Assembly: GCA_009763385.1 (NCBI GenBank)
Contig: CM019826.1
Location: 63,303,790-63,367,789 of the forward strand
Origin: Coix lacryma-jobi var. lacryma-jobi
Lineage: Eukaryota; Streptophyta; Magnoliopsida; Poales; Poaceae
DNA: 64,000 nucleotides
Direction of reading: 5' to 3'
Position numbers and translations under genes: made by a program. Positions 10,881-21,469 of this stretch are shown in pieces. The notes under the pieces are model-generated. The model was given only the letters and a program-made list of their open reading frames with translations, was not told the DNA's origin and did not search any database. The number at the start of each line of letters is the position of its first letter. The first letter of the stretch is position 1.

Positions 10881-12644
10881 AATCCAACTAATGATAACGG
10901 AGAGAGGGATCGAGACCAAAGTTTTGTATCGACTGACAAGGAATAAAGTGTTGATAATGAAGCCGAAGTTGGATCAACGTACACAAGTTTGGGTTTCGAG
11001 TATGTTTTGAAATTGACGAATTTCTGAAGGATTCTATTTGCTTCTCCATTACTAGAAAAGGGATCAGAAGAGATTTATACAAGGTGGCATACAACGAAAG
11101 CCTTTGGTGAAATTGAAAATTTATGAAAGATGCTTCTATGACTTGATGATCGTTTCGGGTTGTACGTAACGGCCGATGTTCTTATAATAGGCTCGGCCCT
11201 TATTTTTTTGAGCTTAAGGGAAAAATGAGTAGCAGATTGCCTTAGCCAAAAATGTTGAAGCCAAGAAAGGGTATTCGGCTGTAACAGAATTTTGATTCAT
11301 GTGTGCTGCTTGACACATTAATGCTTCGGCACTATTTGTTAAAAGCCGAACGCATGAAGATTATGTAATTCAGGGAATGTTTTATACAGCCGATGTAAAA
11401 GCATCGCCTTTAGCAGAAAAAATGTTTCGCATGTGTGAAGCTATAGCCGATATTTTATTTATATCACCTTTGGTACAAGTTCGTGACCTTGGTAACCCTA
11501 GCATTTTTCAAGTTAGCAGGTTTATCGAGGAAAGAGAAAGGTGGAGTGCAGTAAATACAATGCTGAGTGACATGACGTGTCGAGAATGGGATTTAGTCGG
11601 CTAAGATGACGTCATACATTCGACAAGTGTTCTTCTGAAGAAATGTTGCGAACAAGGAAAGCCACTGAGGAGTAAAAAAAATCAACATTGTTCAAAAAGA
11701 GAGCGAGTTCATCTGCTACAAACTTCAATTGCGGAATCTATCCTAGAGTACAGTTTACTCTTGAGATGGTTTATTCAAGAAAACTAAGAATCGATGGTTT
11801 CAGCGAAGGACGATACTGTGACCAATAGGAACTTCGGAATTTTAGAGGTCGTCTGGAAGAGCATCTGCATAACCGGTTGACAAAAGGGTAGTATTTTTAA
11901 GACAAGAACTTATCACCACCACTTTGAGGGAGAGCTCCAACAATACACACCTTGGATGATGGTATGGTTTGTATGGCCGTCCGAAGCCTCGGGACATATA
12001 CCTTTGATAACGACGGTCATTTTATGTGGGGATGACTGGTAAAGGAAGATGTGTTAGGTGGTTACAAGCTCGGTCAAAGGGGAGATTAGCAAGGCAAGCT
12101 GTTCGATTGAAGCTGGAAAGGATGACCTGATAAGGTCAAATTTATAGGACCAAGGCTTGCACGCTGGAAGACCAAGCACTAGATTGGGGTTTCCACGTCT
12201 TATGGACCGTTGTTAGGCCGAGCTGGATTTCTGACGATTGGAAAAGGTTGTGACTCCAGAATCAGAAGGCCGATGGGGTTCGGTTAAGAGCTGTTCTAAC
12301 TAGTAATTTGGGAACTTATGTTAGAAATTGGCATTGAGAGCAAAGAACTAGGAATTGGAAAATCCCTTAAGAAATACTACCTTAGTGTCATCATAGATCG
12401 GAAAGCCGAGAGGAGGATCGGGTGCTTTGGATCCAGAATGGCTGGTTACAACAATTGCAGGCGAAGCAAAGGTACCTAAAGCGATTGTCAGCAATAGCCG
12501 ATGTGGTAAGCATCGCTGCTAGAATAGAATGAGAATTAATGATTGATGCAGAGCGTACGTTGGTCTCGAGGGACCAGTCACAGATTGATTTTAGAAAGAC
12601 AAACGGAGGGACTTCTTATTTACAAAATAAATTACAGTGGGAGA
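10881..12644 (+). other. Non-coding interior of element B
   Basis: No frame longer than about 75 codons and no recognisable RT, RNase H or integrase motif in any frame. GCCGA/TCGGC words recur (also seen in gag and LTR), so it looks native to the element and not a later insertion. It probably replaces the pol region of an autonomous relative. Confidence 0.6.
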
Positions 12645-13305
12645 TCAGTTCATCCATTCTATCCTATTTCTAATTGGGAGGTCAAAGTCAAAGGAATCAG
12701 CTAGATCCATTCCAGCTTCTTTCATGCCATCAACAGAGTGTGCCACCCTGAATTGTAATCCTCGCTCGCAAACGTCGAAGTGACGGTAGTCAGCACCGGA
12801 GTGGATCCGAACTGCGTTGAAGGCGAGTGTTGCGCCGTAACCCATGCCAGCCCTGGAGATGTCGGGAACAATCCGGTTGACTTCGTTCACCTGTCTCAGA
12901 GCCGATGTGCTTGACACATTAGCTGTAACGGCAAGATCGGCAATGGCGGCTTCAAGGGAGTAAAGCTTAGCTTCCAGAGCTGAAGAGGAGGAAGGATCAG
13001 CGAGACAGGAAAGGGGAATAGGGAAAGAATAGTGGACGAATACTTACCGACGGCCTGTTCTTGAGCGGCATCACGCTCTCGAGAGATTCGGGTAATCTCC
13101 CGATTCCTCTTTTCCAGATCAATTTGAAGATCTGTGACCCTCTGAGTCAGAGCCTCGGGGAAATCGTCATCGATCCTCCTACACAAGAACAACGATGTAA
13201 GGGCGGCTGGTTCATCTTCAAGCAAAAATGATTAGGAGATAACCTTTTCCTAGAAGTATTGGAAGCCCCGAGCTCAAGGCTATTGCGGCTTGCCTCAGAA
13301 GACAT
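12645..13305 (-). CDS. Predicted spliced antisense ORF of element B (175 aa)
   Basis: Minus-strand model with three exons: 13305-13244, 13178-13048 and 12979-12645. Introns are 13243-13179 (GT...TGTGTAG) and 13047-12980 (GTAAGT...TCTTCAG), 65 and 68 bases, both GT-AG. Exon lengths sum to 528, exactly 176 codons, and the frame stays open only when both introns are removed. The product is hydrophilic. A heptad-like segment (EALTQRVTDLQIDLEKRN, then RERDAAQEQAV) suggests a coiled coil at about residues 25-75, followed by a segment with GMGYGATLAFNAVRIHSG. I do not recognise the family. Extra antisense ORFs near the 3' LTR are known in Tat-type elements, so its position fits. Splicing is predicted, not observed. 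Confidence 0.6.
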
Positions 13306-13538
13306 TCTTGTGTTTAGTTGATGATGAGGAAGAGGAGAACTTTCTGGCTTTGATAGAAGCAGGGGAGTTCGGAGTGCATAAACCGAGGTAGGGAGAAAGG
13401 GGAGTTTAAAGGATTCCAAGTGCATCAGGAGATGAATTGGTAGGTGCGGTAATTATGGCGAGTGAAGACGATGCTTCTGGAGGTTCCATGTCAGTGCGAA
13501 AAGGAAAAGAAATTTTGGAATAAAACATTTATCCCAAA

Positions 13539-13551
13539 ATTAGGGGGCATG
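13539..13551 (+). other. Polypurine tract of element B
   Basis: ATTAGGGGGCATG lies directly upstream of the right LTR start TGTTAACATCAG, as expected for plus-strand priming. Confidence 0.75.
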
Positions 13552-15109
13552 TGTTAACATCAGATTTTCGCACACACAAGGGTATGATAGGTGGGCCCAA
13601 CTAGCAGAAGGAAGAGATTCGGCAAGCAATCGGCGACTGTTTGGTCCTCAGAGTTTCGGTAACTGTCTACGCGGTCGGCTATTTGACAAGGCAGTAGGCT
13701 CCATTCGGGAAACGCGTGTTGTGAGTAAAACCGGCTTGCGTGGGAAGATACGTGAAGATGGAAGATGCTGAAAGGTTTAGGAAAATGATTTATTTTTCTT
13801 ATTTTATTGTAAGTCGTAACCGTCTAGGACTTATGCTTCGTCCAGGGTATAAATACAAACCCTCGACCATTGTAAAACTGTTCACAACCACATCAATACA
13901 AACCGGCCCCGTGCCATCTTCGAGTCCTTAAGTCGTGCCGTCGAGTTCTTCGAGAGGAAACATCGATCAGTCAACCTCTGTAAGTACCGGCAACCTTGTT
14001 ATCTTGTCTAGTATCATGCGGTGGATTTAGATATGATGCAAGTAGTCTCGTATGTTAAGCATAGTATCGTGCGGCGGATTTAAGCTTATGACGGGAAGTT
14101 TTTGCTTATGCCTTGTATCGTGCGGCGGATTAAGACATGAGTAAAAATAGTTATCGGCTCTATTAGATTTGGCAGATCTAGTAGATTCATTAAGTTATCA
14201 TGTGTTACATGTTTTTATTTATTTAATTCCTGTAACACTCTTTTGCCCAATCTAGATTGATCTCTATTCGGCCTCGTTTCACAAGTTTGCTTGTGCTTTG
14301 CTAATCATAAGATCATGATGGCCGGATCAGCTTTCAATCTAGGTTGTTAAGTGTTGCGGGTTCATACATGTTAATCATGTTTATGCTTTGATAGAACTGG
14401 GTGTCGTGTGGCAGATGCAGGTTTTAGATTAGTTTGATCATGTTTTGCTTGTATGTTCCTTCCCCATGGACCCCAACTCGGCTAGTTTGCCGATTTTGGT
14501 TATGCTTACATGAGTAACGAGCTTTTGTAGATCTATTTAAATATATGCATGCTTTTAGCTTGTTATAATTAGATTGTATCATGCGGTGGATTGATCTAAT
14601 TATAAAAGGTGGTATAGACTTATAGCAAGTGGTATCATGCGGTGGATTAGCTTTGCTTAAGTCTATGCTTGATGAGTTTTTGAAGACTAAACGTGCGGCA
14701 GATTAGTTGGATTGGCCTATGCATGTATTATTTGGATAGATCTATTCTCGCAAGTTACCTGTTTATAATATTTCTGATTTGTTTAAGCATGTCTTTGTTT
14801 TGCATTTGGCAGTTAATATGCTTCACATGCTCTGTTCTCGTATTTGCCGAATAGCTTCGTAAACATGCTCTGACAGACAACTTCTGTAGCTGTGTGCCGT
14901 CGAGATTGGCTTTCGAAGCCGTACATATGGAACTGTCTGGTTTTACCCAGCATGTTCCAGAGTTATTCTCACGTTTTATCCCTTTTTGTTTTTCAGGTCA
15001 AACCGACTGGCACGTCTCCGGATTCAGCACATTCCATGCACCCGATTGAAGCTAGCCTCGTTCGGCTTGCTGTGTGCCTTGACGCGAGGCGTCACGTTTT
15101 GCGTCAACA
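13552..15109 (+). repeat. Element B 3' LTR
   Basis: 1558 bp, the same length and termini as the left LTR (one early difference is TGTTAACATCAG against TGTTAACACCAG). Followed by the target duplication CCTTC. Its apparent ORFs are LTR sequence, not genes. Confidence 0.93.
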
Positions 15110-15114
15110 CCTTC
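15110..15114. repeat. Target site duplication of element B, right copy
   Basis: CCTTC, identical to 6064-6068. Element A gag resumes immediately after it. Confidence 0.95.
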
Positions 15115-16684
15115 TCAAGAGACACAATCTTGGCATTCTTCTCTGTCAACTTGAATTGCAAGCCTGGACAGGTCTTGCACGCACCTAACAACATGGGCCT
15201 AGCCCGGAGCTCATCCGCCTCTCCAACCAAAGCAGCATACTTACCTCTCAAAGTGAGCAGGTCAGTCATGTGCTTGGTGCACATCTCGCACTCAACCTCC
15301 TCAGACACGACCATGGTGGACTTCGCAAACTCGAGCTCCTTCACCGTGTCCTCCCACTTCTGCCTAAACTCCTTGCGCTCTCTAGCGGCACGCCTAAGCA
15401 GCTTATCCTGACTAAGCAAGGCGGCAGTAAGCTTCTCGACCTCAGCAGAAAGCTCGTCATGGGTGAGAGATACCTGGGAGGTGTCGTCGTCATCGTCGTT
15501 CCGAGGAGTGTGCTCCAGCTCGCCGTCAACCTCATCACCAAGGGCCATGGTGCAGAAGCCGTCGTCGTCGACGAAGAAGCAGAGACCGTTCAGCTTGTCC
15601 TCGATCCTCTTCTTCTTCTCGGACTCGTCATCGCTTGAGCAAGCGGAGTCGTCATCCGAGCCGTCGATGTCGCTGAGCGTGGCGAAGAACGCACGCTGCT
15701 CAGCCTAGGCCTTCTCCAAGTACTTGGTCTTGATGTACTCCTTGTCGAAGCCGCCCCTCCGCTTGTGCCTCGGGGGGACATGCTTGTCCTTGCGCTTGCC
15801 GGAGTCGTACTTGTGCCCATGATCGCCCTTCCCAGATGTGTGCTTCTTCTTGGGACAGTTGGCGATGAAGTGGTCGGGTTCATGCGGCGACGGTTCATGC
15901 GGTTGTTGTGGAACTGCGAGAACTGGTTGGCGAGCATTGCCAACTCGTCATCCCCCAAAGACTCCAGCTGGTCCTCTATGACAGAAAAGAGTGAAGAGAG
16001 TGCAAATCCTCCAGAGGGGTTAGCAGAAGAGCCAGAAACCAAAGCCATAGTCGGGCCAGAAGGATTCTCATAAGAAGCCCTCGACATGGCGTCAATCTCA
16101 CTAGACTTGAGCTTACTAAAGAACTCATCGCAAGTGAGGGTCTCATAGTTAGACGATTCGATGATCGCCTGGACCTTTGAGTCCCACACCGACTGATCAA
16201 GAGTATGCAAAAGCTTCAAAGATCTCTCATGATCGTCGAAAGACAACAGCTCCTTGTTCGCTCTCATATTGTTGACAATGACCTGAAAGTGAGCGAATAA
16301 ACTTTCTATGCTCTCGCCAGGCATGTGTCGAAAGTTCTCATACTTTCGCTTGTGCGACTCGTAGAGACGGGTTTTGACTTGAGAGGTTCCCTCATGGAAA
16401 CGCATGAGGGATGCCCAAATCTCCCGAGCCGTAGCGAGGTGAGAAACGCGATCAAACTCCATCATGCTCAAGCATGAGAAAAGAGCATTACGGGCTCGGC
16501 TATTGGAATCGTGATCATCGATCTGACGCTGAGTTACACGAGCAGCCAAGAGCACGTAATCGGCACAGTTGTAAATATCCCAAATGGAAGCACCCATACT
16601 CTGCAGAAAGGCCGACACGCTTATCTTCCAATACGCATAGTTCGTCCCATCAAAGAACGTCGGTTTGCCCACGCCACGATCCAT
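15115..16684 (-). pseudogene. Gag N-terminal region of element A
   Basis: Starts at the ATG at 16684, 37 bases after the primer site (minus strand). Residues about 1-250 form the copia UBN2-type Gag domain (FFDGTNYAYWKISVSAFLQS, ARNALFSCLSMMEFDRVSHL, SYETLTCDEFFSKLKSSEID). After the basic NRMNRRR, near 15890, the frame shifts; a further TAG lies near 15706 on the minus strand. The rest (15115-15548) codes for an acidic then coiled-coil segment (LSAEVEKLTAALLSQDKLLR), followed by a second Cys-bearing block (CEMCTKHMTDLLTLRGKYAAL). Element B interrupts it at 15114. A long Gag with a coiled extension fits SIRE/Maximus elements. Confidence 0.85.
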
Positions 16685-16730
16685 GTCGCCTTCGGTGGAT
16701 CTGGAACCGACTAAGGTGGAAGATCCTTAA

Positions 16731-16747
16731 CCTGCTCTGATACCAAT
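16731..16747 (-). other. Primer binding site of element A
   Basis: The minus strand reads ATTGGTATCAGAGCAGG directly after the 5' LTR. TGGTATCAGAGC is complementary to the 3' end of plant initiator-Met tRNA, the usual primer of copia elements. Confidence 0.9.
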
Positions 16748-18820
16748 TGAAGGACCGAGAATGCACTAGCAAGGCGACCAGAGGGGGGTGAATGGGAGCT
16801 CAAAAATTTCTCTCGAAACTTTGGCCAGGTGTCCCAAAATCAACCCCTGAAAGCTACGACCGAAACCGTGATGCCCACGACCCTTGGAAGAGGGTGGATG
16901 ATCCCTAGGATCACAGCGAGGCACCACAAAGCGATAGCAAACCAAACACAAAAAGTTGCGGCACAAGTTCGACCGAGTCCCGAACGTAGATAGACGGCTA
17001 CGTCGAGAAATCTCCAAATACCGATGCTAACAAGTAGCAAAGATACCTAGAGAGGTTCCTTGGTCAACTACAAGGCCAAACGACAAGTCCAGAAACCAAG
17101 CGAGGAAGCCGGGAGAGCAAACGCACAAAACCGGAGGCTTCAGCCAAATCCCGGACTGTCCGGACCTGGAGTCCCGGACTGTCCGCCCAAGGCCAGACTG
17201 TCCGCGGTTCACTGGCGGACTGTCAGCCGGCAGAAAACGCAAAACAGTAGTGCTGTTGAAGTTCCCTGGACAATTCCCGGACTGTCCGCGGCTTTGATCT
17301 GCGGACTGTCCGCGGCTTTGATCTGCGGACTGTCCGCCGGTCAATCAAAGCCAAGTCAACCGAAGAACACAGCCACTGGTCTGGCTCGTCCCCAACGCGC
17401 GGACTGTCCGCGCCTGGGGTGGCGGACTGTCCGCCAACACCCAGTGAGGGCGATTTCGGTCGCCCTTCACCCAAATCTCCTCCAAATCGATTCAAACCAA
17501 AATCCCATGTTCCCAAACTTGGAGAGGGTTATCACGGAGTAGTTAGGAGACTATGCCCAAGAAATCATCCGCTCAAAACAACTCAAACACCAGGAAATCA
17601 AAAGGGGAGAAGGATGAATCGAAAAGCGCCACGAAAACAAAATCAACCCGATCTACTTGTTCGTAAGGAATTAGATAAATTCCTTTGGTGGAAATGATCT
17701 CCTTTCAAATACAAACAAGTTGATTCAAATGGATTTCGCAAAGACGCAGTATAGGGAGAGATCGAGAGATGGGAAAAACGCAGAGAAATGAAGAACGCGA
17801 AGAACACGAACCAAAACGCGAATCAACACATCGATCTGCAACCGTGTGGCTACCACACGCTACAACAGTGAGGTTATGGCCTCACTTCCTCAAAATCTCC
17901 AGTACACAGAGGTATGGTTCTGTGCGGATCTCAACTAGCTACAGCAGGGGATTGGGAGAGCAGGAAACCCTAGAAGCAAAGAGCAAATGACTGAGATGGG
18001 AAGGGAGGAGGGTGTTTCCCTCTACTTATCCTAATTTCTAATTCTTACTCTACCCCTCAACTAATTACAGAGCGAACCAGCTAAACCCTAGGGTTATTCT
18101 GGACCAACTCGATGGTAGGTGGATCCGATGGCCACGCACGCACAACTCGTAGCGTTGCCTCGACGCAACCTCTCGATTGCCGCCACGTGCCGCCACCACT
18201 TTGCACCCCTGGTTTTGTGGCCCAAACCGGGAAACCAGCCTTTCCAGCCAACCCCCGGTTTTGAGGCCCAAACTAGGAAACCAGCCCACCAGTATCTGAG
18301 TTTTGAGGCCCAAACTCAACAAACCCGCAGCGCCCAGGTTTTGAGGCCCAAACCTAGAAAACGTCCTCAGCCCGAGTTTTGTGGCCAAACTCGGAAACCC
18401 TCAGCGCCCAGGTTTTGAGGCCCAAACCTGGAAACCGTCCACCCGATGGTTTTTCTCTGGCTCTACCACCAAACTGAAGCTGTAGAGGGGATGCACCACC
18501 CGTGCACCCCGTCCACCGACACGTGTCCCCAAGTCCACGACTCAGGCAACACATGACCGCAAGTCTTCGCTCATCGCTGTCCCAGGCTGCCAGCCACCAC
18601 AGCTGATCCTCGGGCCACCGGTCCCTCAGTCCAAGCCTCACGTCCGCCCTTCGCCACTCTCGGTCCATCGGCACGGCACGTCTCTACTTGACCTTCACCT
18701 TGCCTCTGATCACTGTATTCGTGCTCGACACCTGCACAACACAAGCCAAAGAACATGCGCATCATCCCAGTTGACAATCACTCATCACTCAGAGACTCGG
18801 CATACACCCATGTATCCGCA
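16748..18820 (-). repeat. Element A 5' LTR (2073 bp)
   Basis: Plus-strand edges are TGAAGGACCGAG and GTATCCGCA. It contains an array of GCGGACTGTCCGC-type palindromes at about 17150-17440 and six covarying hairpin repeats at 18209-18440. A weak TATA-like minus-strand GATAAGTAGAGG lies near 18030, where relatives have TATAAATAGAGA. It is inverted relative to the LTR at 18881-20961. Five bases right of it, CTTCT (18821-18825), are the candidate target duplication; the partner lies outside the window. Confidence 0.93.
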
Positions 18821-18880
18821 CTTCTTCTATTCTGTATGATTTGTGTTGGTAGTTGACAATGCACTCATCAAGGGGGAGAT
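18821..18880 (+). mobile_element. 3' internal stub of copia element F with polypurine tract
   Basis: 60 bases matching the reverse complement of 762-830 (TGATTTGTGTTGGTAGTTGAC, then the tract AGGGGGAGAT at 18871-18880). This is the last internal piece of a plus-strand relative of A. The rest of F should lie left of the window, beyond A, if A inserted into F. Confidence 0.85.
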
Positions 18881-20961
18881 TGCGGATACATGGGTGTATG
18901 CCGAGTCTCTGAGTGATGAGTCATTGTCAACTGGGATGATGCGCATGTTCTTTGGCTTGTGGTGTGCAGGTGTCGAGCACGGATACGGTGATCAGAGGCA
19001 AGGTGAAGGTCAAGTAGAGACGTGCCGTGCCGATGGACCGAGAGTGGCGAAGGACGGACGTGAGGCTTGGACTGAGGGACCGGTGGCCCGAGGATCAGCT
19101 GTGGTGGCTGACAGCCTGGGATAGCGACGAGCGAAGACTTGCGGTCATGTGTTGCCTGAGTCGAGGACTTGGGGACATGTGTCGGTGGACGGGGTGCACG
19201 GGTGGTGCATCCCCTCTACAACTTCGGTTTGGTGGTAGAGCTAGAGAAAAACCATCGGGTGGACGGTTTCCAGGTTTGGGCCTCAAAACCTGGGCGCGGA
19301 TGGTTTCCAAGTTTGGCCACAAAACTCAGGCTGAGGACGGTTTCCAGGCTTGGGCCTCAAAACCTGGGTGCCGCGGGTTTGCTGAGTTTGGGCTACAAAA
19401 CTCAGGCTACGGTCGGCTGGTTTCCCGGTTTGGGCCTCAAAACCGGGGGTTAGCTATGAAGGCTGGTTTCCCGGTTTGGGCCACAAAACCGGGGGTGCGA
19501 CATCCGCGAAAAGGACAAGCAGAGCGGTGGCAGCACGTGGCGGCAATCGGGGAGGTTGCGTCGAGGCAACGCTACCAGTTGTGCGGGCGTGGCCATCGGA
19601 TCACCACCTACCACGAGTTGGTCCAGAATAACCCTAGGGTTTAGCTGGTTCGCTCTGTAATTAGTTGAGGGGTAGAGTAGGAATTAGAATTAGGATAAGT
19701 AGAGGGAGGCACCCTCCTCCCATTGTATCTCAGTCATTTGCTCTTTGCTTCTGGAGTTTCCTGCTCTCCCAATCCCCTGTTGTAGCTAGCTGAGATCCGC
19801 AGAGAACCATACCTCTGTGTACTAGAGATTTTGAGGAAGTGAGGCCGTAACCTCACTGTTGTAGTGTGTGGTAGCCACACGGATGAAGATCGATGACTTG
19901 ATTCACGTTTTGATTCGTGTTCTTCGCGTTCTTCGTTTCTCCGTGATTTTCCCGTCACTCGATCTCCCTCTCCACTGCGTCTTTGTGAAATCCGTTTGAA
20001 TCCACTTGTTCTTTATTGTGAGGAGATCATTTCCACCAAAGGAATTCATCTAACTCCTCACGAACAAGTAGATCGGCTTGATTTCGTTTTCATGGCGCTT
20101 TTTCGTTCTTGATCTTCCCCTTTCGATTTCCCGGTGATTGAATCGATTTGAGCGGATGATTTCTTGGGGATAGTCTCATAACAACCCCGTGATCATCTTT
20201 TCCAAGTTTGGGAACGTGGGATTTTGATTTGGATGGAATTTGGAGAGATTTGGGGAGAAGGCGACTGAAATTTCCCTCTCTGTGCATTCGCGGACAGTCT
20301 GCGGTTTGACCGGCGGACAGTCCGCGTATCGGGGATCAGCCGGATCAGTGGCTGTGTTCTTCGGACGGGTTACTGTTCTTACACCGGCGGACAGTCCGCA
20401 GTGTAAAGTCACGGACAGTCCGGGAATGGTCCAGGGAACTTCAGCAGCACTGTTGTTTTGCTCTTTTGGCCGGCGGACAGTCCGCCAGCTGAGCCCGGAT
20501 AGCCCGCCACTGGGCAGACAGTCCGCGACCGTACTGCTGGACATTCCGCGAATCGGCTGTGTACTCCGGTCTTGTGCGTTTGCTCTCCCGGCTTTGTCGC
20601 TTGGTTTTTGGACATCCCATTTGGCCCTAGAGTTGATCAAGGAACCTCTCTAGGTATCTTTGCTACTTGTTAGCTTAGGTATTTGGGAGTTTCTCGACGT
20701 AGCCGTCCATCTACGTTCGGGACTTGGTTTTCGAGGGTTGAACTTGCTCCGGCACTCTTGACGTTTGGTTCGCCATTGCTTTGTGGTGCCTCGCTGTGAT
20801 CCTAGGGATCATCCACCCTCTTCCAAGGGTTGTGGGCATCACAGTTTCGGTCGTACCTTCTTGGGGTTGATTTTGGGACATTTGGCCACAGTTTCGAGAG
20901 AAATTTTTGAGCTCTCATTCACCCCCCTCTGGTCGCCTTGCTATTGCATTTCGGTCCTTCA
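18881..20961 (+). repeat. Element F 3' LTR (2081 bp)
   Basis: Runs from TGCGGATACATG to TCGGTCCTTCA in plus orientation. It matches the reverse complement of 16748-18820 along its whole length, including the hairpin array (19258-19500) and the GCGGACAGTCCGC-type palindromes (20285-20540). The candidate target duplication on its right is GCTTT (20962-20966). Confidence 0.9.
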
Positions 20962-21469
20962 GCTTTCAGCAGCTGTGTTGTTCTTCATTTTTGGCCAGCG
21001 GAGAGTCCGCCAGGGGACCGCGGACAATCCGGTACTGGGAGTCCGGACAGTCCAGGAATCCGCAGTCAAGCACTGTTTAGTGTGTTTGCTCTCCCGACTT
21101 TTCCGCATGGTTTTCGGACTTCTCGTTTGGCCCTAGAGTTCACCAAGGAACCTCTCTAAGTGTCTTTGCTACTTGCTAGCATCGTTATTTAGAGATTTCC
21201 CGACGTAGTTGTCCATCTACGTTCGGGAGTTGGTTTTTGGAGTTCAACTTGAGCTGGAGCTTTTGAGTTTTGGCTCGCTCTCATTTGGTGGTGCCTCGCT
21301 GTGATCCTAGGGATCATCCACCCTCTTCCAAGGGTCATGGGCATCACGTTTGCACTCGAAGTTTTTGGGGGTTGATTTTTGGGACAAAGGCCGTAGTTTC
21401 GAAAGAAAGTTTTAGGCTCCCATTCACCCCCCCCTCTGGTCGCTTTCTGGTAGCATTCTCGGTCCTTCA
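20962..21469 (+). repeat. Truncated copia LTR (element G)
   Basis: Matches the last quarter of the F LTR starting from the F position near 20437: palindrome region, then the block with GTGCCTCGCTGTGATCCTAGG, and the end TCTCGGTCCTTCA. Best read as the right part of an older LTR into which F inserted. Confidence 0.8.

Larger units (their letters stand above)
6069..15109 (+). mobile_element. Element B: non-autonomous Tat-like LTR retrotransposon
   Basis: Complete insertion with 1558-bp LTRs, a perfect 5-bp target duplication and a polypurine tract. The sense strand codes only for Gag plus an aspartic protease. I find no reverse transcriptase, RNase H or integrase in 10881-13551, so it must use enzymes in trans. 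The gag/protease style (YCGFHNTKSHS, DGGAAINIM, LLLGRDWI) and an antisense ORF downstream of the coding region are features known from the Tat lineage of plant Ty3/gypsy elements. That lineage call is an inference. Confidence 0.85.
1..18820 (-). mobile_element. Copia element A (SIRE/Maximus-like), interrupted by element B
   Basis: Minus-strand Ty1/copia element. Read on the minus strand it has a 5' LTR (16748-18820), a primer site, gag, protease, integrase, reverse transcriptase, RNase H, a 3' untranslated region, a polypurine tract and the start of a 3' LTR cut by the window edge. The integrase-before-RT order is diagnostic of copia. Several nonsense codons and frameshifts make it a dead copy. 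A 9-kb element (B) is inserted in gag. The SIRE/Maximus assignment rests on the long LTR, long gag with an extra coiled region, and long 3' untranslated region; it is an inference. Confidence 0.9.

Noticed and set aside
11377..11604. 75-codon frame in the interior of B as a gene
   Set aside because: No recognised domain, no neighbouring frame continues it, and the surrounding 1.7 kb is full of stops.
16731..16747. tRNA gene from the TGGTATCAGAGC match
   Set aside because: Only the tRNA 3'-end complement is present, as in all primer sites here (28091, 42922, 51730).
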